From NCBI GenBank assembly GCA_020048795.1, contig JAIFMA010000207.1, forward strand, positions 1-8,817: a stretch of DNA of 8,817 nt. The letters run 5' to 3'. A program made the translations under genes and the position numbers. The notes beneath the pieces were generated by a model. The model was not told where the DNA came from and ran no database searches. It saw only the letters and a program-made list of their open reading frames with translations. Each line of letters opens with the position of its first letter. The first letter of the stretch is position 1. Below, in pieces: positions 1 through 6,742 of the stretch. This stretch comes from Rhodoferax sp. GTDB taxonomy: Bacteria; Pseudomonadota; Gammaproteobacteria; Burkholderiales; Burkholderiaceae_C.

Positions 1-329
1 CCAAACAAGGTTTTTTGTTTGAGTTGTGGCTGGCCTTGGGGGGTGTGCTGGTGGCACCCATTTTTGCCTCGACCGTGATCACCATACCGCTGTTGCTTGA
101 TCGACAGGTCTCCATACAAGTCGCCGTGGCCACCAGCTGGCAGGTGATTCTGGCCAACCCGGTGCCGATGGCGCTGTGGGGCGCACTGATCATGGTGCTG
201 ACAATGCTGGGGTTTGCGTTGGTGCTGTTAGGCCTGGTGCTGGTGGTGCCGGTGCTGGGGCACGCCAGTTGGCACGCCTACCGCGACCTGCTCGATGTAT
301 CAGGTTTGCCAGAACGGGAGCTGCGCTGA
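1..329 (+). CDS. DUF2189-family integral membrane protein, C-terminal part (5' end outside window)
   Basis: The frame is open to the left edge, so the real start lies upstream. An internal TTG at 15 is not a credible start because the coding frame continues before it. About 108 residues are visible. They show two long hydrophobic stretches: roughly the first 30 residues, ending near PLLLDRQ, and a longer one (WGALIMVLTMLGFALVLLGL onward) ending in the GHASWHAYRDL segment. A 'LLDR...ANP.PM.LWGALI...LGHA.WHAYRDL' pattern is what I associate with DUF2189 predicted inner-membrane proteins. Function is unknown in that family. The stop codon overlaps the ATG of the next gene by one base, so the two are probably co-translated. 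Family assignment is by memory of the pattern; the truncation prevents checking the N-terminal half. Confidence 0.75.
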   Translation, partial: KQGFLFELWLALGGVLVAPIFASTVITIPLLLDRQVSIQVAVATSWQVILANPVPMALWGALIMVLTMLGFALVLLGLVLVVPVLGHASWHAYRDLLDVSGLPERELR

Positions 330-541
330 TGTTTGGCTTTAACGAAGAGCAGATCACCGACTTTGGCATGAGCTTTGGGATTGGTGCGGGCATTCTCTAC
401 ATGCTGTTCATCATCGGCCAGTTGGCCTGGGAGTCCAAGGCCGGCAAATTTGGTACCTTTGTGATGTTTTTGGGACTGGCCTTTGGCTTTGTGGGCTTTT
501 TGGCCAAGTACCTGATTCAGTATTTCATGGGCATCAAGTGA
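329..541 (+). CDS. DUF2788-family small membrane protein, 70 aa
   Basis: The ATG at 329 shares its A with the TGA of the upstream gene (TGATG), and GGGAG at 316-320 sits 8 bases before it. This start is preferred to the in-frame upstream ATG at 176, which lies inside the DUF2189 gene. The product begins MFGFNEEQI, has a short N-terminal amphipathic stretch, and has two probable membrane helices (about 16-33 and 42-62) separated by a charged loop, QLAWESKAGKFGT. The WESKAG loop and the overall 70-residue length match the DUF2788 family as I know it from Betaproteobacteria. That family has no assigned function. Tight coupling to the DUF2189 gene suggests the two membrane proteins act together, which is inference. 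Confidence 0.82.
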   Translation: MFGFNEEQITDFGMSFGIGAGILYMLFIIGQLAWESKAGKFGTFVMFLGLAFGFVGFLAKYLIQYFMGIK

Positions 542-545
542 TGCT

Positions 546-1127
546 TCAACCCAAGGGGCGCACGCCGATCAGCAGGCCGTGCAGCCACAGGGTCAGAGCC
601 ATCCAGCTAGCCACACCAATCGCTACGGCGATGCCAGTGGCTCCGTTTTGAGTGGGTTCAGACGGCACAGCCAGACCCAGCCGGTCGCGCCGACGTGCCG
701 CAGCAAAATCTGCCACCGCCCACAGCAGAAAGCTACCAAACAAAACCACATGGGCAACGTTGCCATTGGCCAGCAAATGCCCCAGCGCCCACAGCGTGAC
801 CCCCAACACCATGGGGTGCTGTACCCGTGCCTTGATCTGATTTCCAGGCACATAGGCACCCGCCAGCAACACAAAAGCCAACAAATTCAACAGGGCAGCC
901 AGATGGCGCATGCCCGGGGGTGGGCCCCAGAGCTGCACCGGCGTTTCTCGCGCCAGACCAAAACCCCAGACGATCAGGCCAAAACCGATCAGCGACAGCA
1001 GCGCATAAATGGCACGCCAGCGTGAGCGGCCCAGCCGGCTGATCTGACGCTCGCGCCAGGCCGCAGCAAACATGCGTACCGAGTGCACGCCCAGAAAAAC
1101 TGCCAGGCCCAGGATCAGGTACGTCAT
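546..1127 (-). CDS. NnrU-family membrane protein, 193 aa
   Basis: The protein shows about six hydrophobic helices (near residues 2-20, 38-58, 75-94, 106-120, 124-142 and 165-188). It carries an NnrU-type motif HPMVLGVTLWALGHLLANG at 104-122, with further histidines at 15, 75, 126 and 183. NnrU was named from denitrification gene clusters. Its plant relative, the zeta-carotene isomerase Z-ISO, is a haem-binding membrane enzyme, so some of these histidines may be metal or haem ligands; this is inference. No nir, nor or carotenoid genes are visible here. The ATG lies 15 bases after the stop of the GGDEF gene and lacks a clear Shine-Dalgarno sequence, which suggests translation coupled to that gene. 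The stop is 4 bases from the convergent DUF2788 stop. Family call is fairly sure; role is open. Confidence 0.85.
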   Translation of the reverse strand: MTYLILGLAVFLGVHSVRMFAAAWRERQISRLGRSRWRAIYALLSLIGFGLIVWGFGLARETPVQLWGPPPGMRHLAALLNLLAFVLLAGAYVPGNQIKARVQHPMVLGVTLWALGHLLANGNVAHVVLFGSFLLWAVADFAAARRRDRLGLAVPSEPTQNGATGIAVAIGVASWMALTLWLHGLLIGVRPLG

Positions 1128-1136
1128 GAGATCAAC

Positions 1137-1153
1137 TGGGTGTCAGGCACCCA
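1137..1153 (-). other. Small hairpin across the GGDEF stop codon
   Basis: TGGGTG and CACCCA form a perfect 6-bp stem around a 5-base loop. On the minus strand the TGA stop of the GGDEF gene falls in the loop side of the hairpin. No T-run follows, so it is not an intrinsic terminator. It sits 10 bases upstream of the NnrU ATG and could tune its initiation. It may also be chance. Confidence 0.3.
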
Positions 1154-2726
1154 ATACCCGGTTTTTGCCGGCCCGCTTTGCCAGATACATCGCCTGGTCG
1201 GCGCGCTTGATGGCATCCTGACCGGTTTCATTGGTGGCCAGTTGGGCCACCCCGGCACTGAAGGTGATCAGCACTTTTTCAGTGCCAGCGAGGAAAAACC
1301 GCTTGGTGAGCTCTCGTTGCAAGCGCGTCATGGCATCAATGCCTTGGTCCAGCGACGTGTCGGGCAGCAGGATGACGAACTCTTCGCCGCCATAACGGGC
1401 CAGCGTGTCCTGTGGGCGCATCACTTCTCGTGCCACGCTGGCCAGGTGTGTCAAAGCCACATCGCCGGTGGCATGGCCCAAGGTGTCGTTGAGTTTCTTG
1501 AAGTTGTCGATATCGAGCAAGGCCATGCACAGCGGGGTGTCCTGCCGTCGCACCTTGGACAACTCGCGGCCCAGTGCTTCATCCAGGCCCTGTCGGTTGA
1601 GTGCACCGGTGAGTGGATCGTGCCGCGCCTGGGCGCTGACCCGGTCAAGTTCCTGGTGCAGCTTGCTCAGTTCGACTTCAGTCGCCTCGGCCCTTTTCTT
1701 CATGCTTTGCAGCTCGTTGCGAGCCGACTCGCTGTCGTGGGCCATGGTGCGGGTGGCACCCACCACTTCCTTCAGGACGGGTGCGATATCGGTAATGGTT
1801 TTGGCCTGTTCGATCAGTCGGGCGCTCTGTTCGAGCATGTCGTGAAAACTGCCGGTACTCTGTGACATCGTCGCCAGACGATCAACGAAAGTGGCCAGCA
1901 TCTGGCGCATTTCTTCCTGGGCCTGCACGGCACGGGTTTTGGCCTCGGTCTGCTTGAAGATCACGTCCTTGAGGCGCTGCTCGACATCATCGAGCCGACG
2001 CAGTGTCAAGGGTGGCGCACAAACTTCCATCAAGGCATCAACCTGCCCCTTGAGCCAGCCGTCGTCCAGGCTCAGGTGACTGATGTTTTCGATGATCAGG
2101 TGCAGCAATTTGAGCAATACGTTTTTGATCTCCGCCTGATCTTCGGCGGCGAACGACAAGCGGTGGCCGTAACTGGTCAGCATCTGCTTGAGCGCCACGG
2201 CATCAGCATTGGGCTGGCGCAGCGCCTTGATCAGGGTTTGCGTCTGCTCCGCAAAGCGTTCATCGTCTTGCCCCAGTGCGGGCAGGGCGTATTCGATCAG
2301 GCGGGCAATTTGACCGAAAAAGTCGGCCGTCAGGGCCGGTGCCGTGACCACTGGGTGGTCAGGCAATTCGATCACGGTGACAGCGGCTTTGGCTGGTTCA
2401 TGCAGTGCCATGGTGGCGCTCTTGCCAGGTTCTGGTGCCGGTGGGCTAAAGCCGCCATAGGCCATCAACGCGTTTTTGACACCGTCCCAGTTGAGCTGGC
2501 TGATGGCCGACTCGAGCAGTCCGCGCTGCTTTTGTTGCCCGGGCGTCTTGGTTGGCAGCGACACGGCAATGTCACGCAGGCGGTCTGCCGGGAACGGCGG
2601 CTCAATGGCTTGCCCGGCAATCTCGCTGTAAATGCGCTGGTAATTGATGGGCGTGGGTGCCAGTTTGCGAACGGTGAGCTGTTTGAGCGTCTCGCGCGCA
2701 ATCTCGAACGGCTTTTTGTCAATCAT
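1143..2726 (-). CDS. Cytoplasmic GGDEF-domain diguanylate cyclase, 527 aa
   Basis: The C-terminal domain (about 367-527) is a GGDEF domain that would condense two GTP into c-di-GMP. It has DPLTGALNR at 370-378, the metal-binding segment LLDIDNFKKLND near 403-414, the active-site motif GGEEF at 446-450, and RPQD at 437-440, the RxxD inhibitory site placed five residues before it. All key residues look intact, so activity and product feedback are predicted. Residues about 243-366 are charged and heptad-like, probably a coiled coil for dimerisation. Residues 1-242 look alpha-helical, with a low-complexity Pro/Ala linker near 93-130. I recognise no REC, PAS, GAF or membrane segment there, so the input signal is unknown. 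The ATG at 2726 has a strong AGAGGA at 2731-2736. The gene follows gyrB by 67 bases and precedes the NnrU gene by 15. Confidence 0.93.
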   Translation of the reverse strand: MIDKKPFEIARETLKQLTVRKLAPTPINYQRIYSEIAGQAIEPPFPADRLRDIAVSLPTKTPGQQKQRGLLESAISQLNWDGVKNALMAYGGFSPPAPEPGKSATMALHEPAKAAVTVIELPDHPVVTAPALTADFFGQIARLIEYALPALGQDDERFAEQTQTLIKALRQPNADAVALKQMLTSYGHRLSFAAEDQAEIKNVLLKLLHLIIENISHLSLDDGWLKGQVDALMEVCAPPLTLRRLDDVEQRLKDVIFKQTEAKTRAVQAQEEMRQMLATFVDRLATMSQSTGSFHDMLEQSARLIEQAKTITDIAPVLKEVVGATRTMAHDSESARNELQSMKKRAEATEVELSKLHQELDRVSAQARHDPLTGALNRQGLDEALGRELSKVRRQDTPLCMALLDIDNFKKLNDTLGHATGDVALTHLASVAREVMRPQDTLARYGGEEFVILLPDTSLDQGIDAMTRLQRELTKRFFLAGTEKVLITFSAGVAQLATNETGQDAIKRADQAMYLAKRAGKNRVLGA

Positions 2727-2793
2727 GACTTCCTCTTGCTATAAATATAAGAGCTGTCAGCGCTTGTTTGGTAATGTCTGGAAGCCAAAAACA
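2727..2793 (-). promoter_or_regulatory. AT-rich gyrB-GGDEF gap, possible weak promoter
   Basis: This 67-base gap holds an uninterrupted 11-base A/T run at 2740-2750 (TTATATTTATA on the minus strand). It lies just before the Shine-Dalgarno sequence of the GGDEF gene. CTGACA, close to a -35 consensus, lies a few bases upstream of the run, but its spacing to any TATAAT-like hexamer is too short for a normal sigma-70 promoter. I see no terminator hairpin after gyrB. Read-through from gyrB is therefore at least as likely as a separate promoter. Confidence 0.25.
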
Positions 2794-5397
2794 TCAAATA
2801 TCAATGTTGCCGGCCCGCAATGCGTTGGCCTCGATAAATTCACGCCGCGGCTCCACCTCATCACCCATCAGCATGGTGAAAACACGATCTGCTTCAATCG
2901 CGTCGTCGATCTGCACCCGCAGCAGCGTGCGTACCGTTGGGTCCATGGTGGTTTCCCACAACTGCTCGGGGTTCATTTCACCCAGTCCTTTATAACGCTG
3001 GCGGCTGGTAGCGTGCTCCGCCTGCGCTGTCAACCAGGCCATGGCTTCGCGGAAGTCGCCCACCTTTTGCTCTTTCTGGCGTTCACCTTCACCGCGCATC
3101 ACTTTGGCCCCCTCTCCCAACAAGCCCTTGAAGGTTTTGGCGGCCTCGCTTAAGGCACCATAGTCGGCACCGTGGGCAAAGTCCTGCGTCAGCACGCTGC
3201 TCTTGATATTGCCATGCAGGCGCCGGCTGATGCGCAGGATCGGCTTGTCGTTGCGGATGTCAAATTCGCCAGCCACCTCGGCATCGGGCAAAAAGGCTTG
3301 CATGGCAGCCGCCGAAATTTCAGCGTCAGCCAAGGTATCCAGGTTCAAAGGCACACCATCGGCAATGGCCCGCAGGGCCGACACATCCATGAAGTTGCCA
3401 AGACGGGCGATCACCGCCTGGGCCACCTGGTGCTTGCGTGCCAGCTCAGTCAGCGTATCGCCCGACAGCGTCACCCCGGCTTCGCCCCCGGTGAACACCG
3501 CCGCATGAACCAGCGCAATACGCAGCAGGAAATTGTCCAGATCGCCAGGGCCCTGCAAATACAGCTCTTCCTTGCCGGCCTTGACCTTGTACAGCGGTGG
3601 CTGGGCAATGTAGATGTGGCCACGCTCGACCAGTTCGGGCATCTGGCGGTAAAAGAAGGTCAGCAGCAGGGTGCGGATGTGGGCACCGTCAACGTCGGCG
3701 TCGGTCATGATGATGATGCGGTGGTAGCGCAGCTTGGCCACGTCAAAGTCATCGTTACCGGTGCTGCCGCCGGCCTTGCCAATGCCGGTACCTAGCGCCG
3801 TGATCAGGGTCAGAATTTCATTGCTGGTGAGTAGTTTTTCGTAGCGGGCTTTTTCCACGTTCAAAATCTTGCCACGCAGCGGCAGGATGGCCTGGAACTT
3901 GCGGTCACGCCCCTGTTTGGCCGAACCACCGGCGGAGTCACCCTCGACGATGTAGATCTCGCACAGTGCCGGATCTTTTTCCTGGCAGTCGGCCAGTTTG
4001 CCGGGCAGGCCCATGCCGTCGAGCACGCCCTTGCGACGGGTCAGGTCGCGTGCCTTGCGTGCCGCTTCACGAGCCCGCGCGGCTTCGATGATCTTGCCGA
4101 CGATGATCTTGGCATCGGTCGGGCGCTCCTGCAGGTAGTCATACAGCAGCTTGGAGACGATGTCTTCGACCGGGCCGCGCACTTCCGAGGACACCAGCTT
4201 GTCCTTGGTCTGGCTGCTGAACTTGGGCTCGGGCACCTTGACCGAAAGCACACAGGTCAGGCCTTCGCGCATGTCGTCGCCCGACACCTCGACCTTGGCT
4301 TTTTTGGCCAGCTCGTTGTCGTCGATGTACTTGTTGATGACCCGCGTCATGGCCGCGCGCAGGCCGGTCAGGTGGGTGCCACCATCGCGCTGCGGGATGT
4401 TGTTGGTGAAACACAGCACCTGCTCGTTGTAGCCGCTGTTCCACTGCATCGCCACTTCAACACCAATGTTGGTATTTTGGTCGCTCTGGCGGTCGCCCAG
4501 GGCATGGAAGATGTTGGGGTTGAGGATGGTTTTGCCCTTGTTGATGAAGTTCACGAAGCCGCGTACACCATCAGTGCCCGAGAAATCGTCTTCCTTGCCA
4601 GTGCGCTCGTCTTTCAGGCGAATGCGCACGCCGTGGTTTAAAAAGCTCAGTTCACGCAGGCGCTTGGCCAGCACGTCGTAATGAAAGTCGTTGTTTTGCT
4701 GGAAGATGTCGGTGTCGGGCAAAAAATGCACCTCGGTGCCCCGGCGTTCAGTCTGGCCGATGATTTTCATGGGCGACACCGCAATGCCGTCCAGGTTTTC
4801 GACCAGACGGTGCTGGACAAAACCCTTGCTGAATTCGAGCACATGCACCTTGTGGTCACGACGCACCGTCAGGCGCAGCATCTTGCTCAATGCATTGACG
4901 CAACTCACACCCACGCCGTGCAAGCCACCCGAGACCTTATAGCTGTTCTGGTTGAACTTGCCGCCTGCGTGCAACTCGGTCAGCGCAATTTCAGCGGCAC
5001 TGCGTTTGGGTTCGTGTTTGTCATCGAGCTTCACGCCGGTGGGAATGCCGCGCCCGTTATCCACCACCGACACCGAATTGTCGGGATGAATGGTGACCAG
5101 GATGTCGTCGCAATGGCCCGCCAGCGACTCGTCAATCGAGTTATCGACCACCTCAAACACCAGGTGATGTAAACCGGTGCCATCGCTGGTGTCGCCAATG
5201 TACATGCCGGGGCGCTTGCGCACGGCTTCCAGGCCTTCAAGGATCTGGATCGAGCCCTCGCCATAGGCTTCCGAGGCACCTTCCTGGTGCGCGTCGATGG
5301 TGGGCTGAAAATTCGAGCTGTCAGCCGTGCTTTCACCGGTGTGAACCGTGTTTTCGGCGGGTTCGCTGGAAATGGCGGACTTGTTTTCTTCGGTCAT
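2794..5397 (-). CDS. gyrB: DNA gyrase subunit B, 867 aa
   Basis: GyrB is the ATPase and TOPRIM subunit of the A2B2 gyrase that introduces negative supercoils. The GHKL ATPase domain begins near residue 45 with YGEGSIQILEGLEAVRKRPG. The likely catalytic Glu82 and Mg-binding Asn86 are in FEVVDNSIDE, Asp113 is in VVDNGRG, the GGLHGVGVS loop is at 157-165, and QTK at 396-398 closes the nucleotide site. The TOPRIM domain has EGDSAGG at 485-491 and DADVD at 566-570. The C-terminal RYKGLGEMNPEQLWETTMDP is at 801-820. The roughly 160-residue insert between about 615 and 780 is typical of Gram-negative GyrB and explains the length above E. coli's 804. I chose ATG 5397 (with an AGAG upstream) over an in-frame GTG at 5454, which adds 19 unconserved residues. 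Residues 1-44 are a Ser/Glu-rich tail longer than the usual start. Confidence 0.98.
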   Translation of the reverse strand: MTEENKSAISSEPAENTVHTGESTADSSNFQPTIDAHQEGASEAYGEGSIQILEGLEAVRKRPGMYIGDTSDGTGLHHLVFEVVDNSIDESLAGHCDDILVTIHPDNSVSVVDNGRGIPTGVKLDDKHEPKRSAAEIALTELHAGGKFNQNSYKVSGGLHGVGVSCVNALSKMLRLTVRRDHKVHVLEFSKGFVQHRLVENLDGIAVSPMKIIGQTERRGTEVHFLPDTDIFQQNNDFHYDVLAKRLRELSFLNHGVRIRLKDERTGKEDDFSGTDGVRGFVNFINKGKTILNPNIFHALGDRQSDQNTNIGVEVAMQWNSGYNEQVLCFTNNIPQRDGGTHLTGLRAAMTRVINKYIDDNELAKKAKVEVSGDDMREGLTCVLSVKVPEPKFSSQTKDKLVSSEVRGPVEDIVSKLLYDYLQERPTDAKIIVGKIIEAARAREAARKARDLTRRKGVLDGMGLPGKLADCQEKDPALCEIYIVEGDSAGGSAKQGRDRKFQAILPLRGKILNVEKARYEKLLTSNEILTLITALGTGIGKAGGSTGNDDFDVAKLRYHRIIIMTDADVDGAHIRTLLLTFFYRQMPELVERGHIYIAQPPLYKVKAGKEELYLQGPGDLDNFLLRIALVHAAVFTGGEAGVTLSGDTLTELARKHQVAQAVIARLGNFMDVSALRAIADGVPLNLDTLADAEISAAAMQAFLPDAEVAGEFDIRNDKPILRISRRLHGNIKSSVLTQDFAHGADYGALSEAAKTFKGLLGEGAKVMRGEGERQKEQKVGDFREAMAWLTAQAEHATSRQRYKGLGEMNPEQLWETTMDPTVRTLLRVQIDDAIEADRVFTMLMGDEVEPRREFIEANALRAGNIDI

Positions 5398-5482
5398 GAC
5401 GCACTCTTTTTCGGGTTGGGGCAGGTTTTCGAGCCATCTGCCACGCAAAACCACATTGATTTCTGGAACTCTTGAAACATCA

Positions 5483-5515
5483 AACCCGCAAAAAACAAGG
5501 TGTTCATCGCGGGTT
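5483..5515 (-). other. Imperfect hairpin between dnaN and gyrB
   Basis: In the transcribed (minus) direction AACCCGC pairs with GCGGGTT over 7 bp. Inside it, AACA and TGTT pair over 4 bp around a CCT loop. The intervening GATG and TTTT can form G-U, A-U and G-U pairs with one U-U mismatch, giving a near-continuous 15-position stem. What follows is TTGATG rather than a U-run, so it is not a classic terminator. It could be an mRNA processing or stability element, or an attenuator, in a dnaN-gyrB transcript. Confidence 0.4.
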
Positions 5516-5540
5516 CGGTGGGATCCTGGCAGGACAGGGC

Positions 5541-6647
5541 TTAAATGCGCATGGGCATGACAACATATTTGAAATGGTCGACTTCAGGAATGGTCAACAG
5601 AGCCGAGCTGTTACCGTCAGACAATTCGATCTTGACCATCTCCTGGCTCATGTTGGCCAGTGCATCAATCAGGTAGGTGACATTAAAGCCAACCTCGATG
5701 CTGTCGCCACTGTAGTCAATGTCGAGTTCGTCGATGGCCTCTTCCTGCTCGGCATTGTTGGCCGCCACGCGCAAGGTGCCGGGGTCGATATTCAGACGCA
5801 CGCCCTTGAACTTTTCGCTGGTCAAAATGGCGGTACGTTGCAGGGTTGACAAGAGCGCGGCGCGGCCCAGGATGATGCTGTTTTGATGGTTGCGGGGAAT
5901 CACGCGGTTGTAATCCGGGAACTTGCCCTCGACCAGTTTGGTGACAAACTCCATGCCATCAAAGCTGAACCTGGCCTGGTTGCTGGCAAACTGCATGTCA
6001 ATGGCCCCTTCGGCATCAGACAACAGACGTTGCAATTCAAGCACCGTCTTGCGTGGCAGGATCACCTCCTGTTTGGGGACTTCGACATCGAGCGTGCTCG
6101 ACGCAAAGGCCAGCCGGTGGCCATCGGTGGCCACCAGGCTGAGTTGCTGACCCTCGGCGACAAACAAAATGCCGTTAAGGTAGTAGCGAATGTCATGCAC
6201 CGCCATGGCAAACGACACCTGACTGAGCAGCGCCTTCAGGGTTTTTTGCGGCACGCTGAACACCGGGCCGAAGTTGGCCGACTCCTGCACCAGCGGAAAG
6301 TCTTCGGCGGGCATGGTTTGCAGGGTAAATTTGCTTTTGCCGCCCTTGAGAATCAGCTTGGCGGCACTCGACTCAAGTGACACCGTCTGATCTGAGGGCA
6401 TGCTGCGCAAGATGTCAATCAGCTTGCGCGCACCCACGGTGGTCGCGAAGTCGCCTTCGTCGCCGCCGAGTTGCGCCGTGGTGCGGATCTGGATTTCCAG
6501 GTCGCTGGTGGTCAATTGGATCGATTCACCGGTCTTGCGGATCAGTACATTGGCCAGAATCGGCAAGGTGTGGCGCCGCTCGACAATGCCGGAGACGGCC
6601 TGAAGCACGGACAGCACTTTGTCCTGGGTGTCTTTGAGAACAATCAT
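5541..6647 (-). CDS. dnaN: DNA polymerase III beta sliding clamp, 368 aa
   Basis: DnaN forms the homodimeric ring that tethers replicative polymerase to DNA and recruits many clamp-binding partners. Length is close to E. coli's 366. Three clamp domains fit at about 1-122, 128-248 and 249-368. The partner-binding pocket is recognisable: ATDGHRLA at 173-180, EGKFPDYNRVIP at 240-251 (Pro244 and Arg248) and the C-terminal MPMRI at 364-368 (Met364, Pro365, Met366). Other family signatures are TLPILANVLI at 27-36, TSEKFKGVRL at 276-285 and NNAEQEEAIDEL at 297-308. The ATG at 6647 has GAGGA at 6652-6656, four bases away. It follows dnaA by 95 bases without a visible terminator, so dnaA-dnaN co-transcription is likely. 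gyrB rather than recF comes next. Confidence 0.98.
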   Translation of the reverse strand: MIVLKDTQDKVLSVLQAVSGIVERRHTLPILANVLIRKTGESIQLTTSDLEIQIRTTAQLGGDEGDFATTVGARKLIDILRSMPSDQTVSLESSAAKLILKGGKSKFTLQTMPAEDFPLVQESANFGPVFSVPQKTLKALLSQVSFAMAVHDIRYYLNGILFVAEGQQLSLVATDGHRLAFASSTLDVEVPKQEVILPRKTVLELQRLLSDAEGAIDMQFASNQARFSFDGMEFVTKLVEGKFPDYNRVIPRNHQNSIILGRAALLSTLQRTAILTSEKFKGVRLNIDPGTLRVAANNAEQEEAIDELDIDYSGDSIEVGFNVTYLIDALANMSQEMVKIELSDGNSSALLTIPEVDHFKYVVMPMRI

Positions 6648-6742
6648 GTCTTCCTCATTTAGTCATTGGTCATTGGTTGGCGGCTTGGCAAAGTGGCCCG
6701 GCAGGGCGATGAGCTGGTTGACATTTTCCCACTCATTTCAGG

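Noticed and set aside
1083..1865. + strand open frame (260 codons) antisense to the GGDEF domain
   Set aside because: It is the shadow of a clear GGDEF domain on the other strand, and shows no family motif or ribosome site.
2794..5397. Arg508 of GyrB in place of E. coli Lys447, a quinolone-related position
   Set aside because: Arg in the PLRGK motif is, to my knowledge, common in many wild-type GyrB proteins, and Asp487 (E. coli Asp426) is retained. It is not evidence of a resistance mutation.
5397..5454. Longer GyrB from an in-frame GTG at 5454
   Set aside because: It adds 19 residues with no family support, and the ATG at 5397 has a purine-rich ribosome site at a workable distance.
6663..6676. 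Tandem TCATTGG TCATTGG in the dnaA-dnaN gap
   Set aside because: Two 7-base copies only, just before the dnaN ribosome site. This is too short to separate from chance slippage.
6659..6724. A 21-codon minus-strand frame between dnaA and dnaN, ending 11 bases before dnaN
   Set aside because: It has an ATG with only a weak purine-rich stretch upstream, a Ser/Pro-rich unremarkable product, and a length common by chance. Conservation would be needed to call it a leader peptide.
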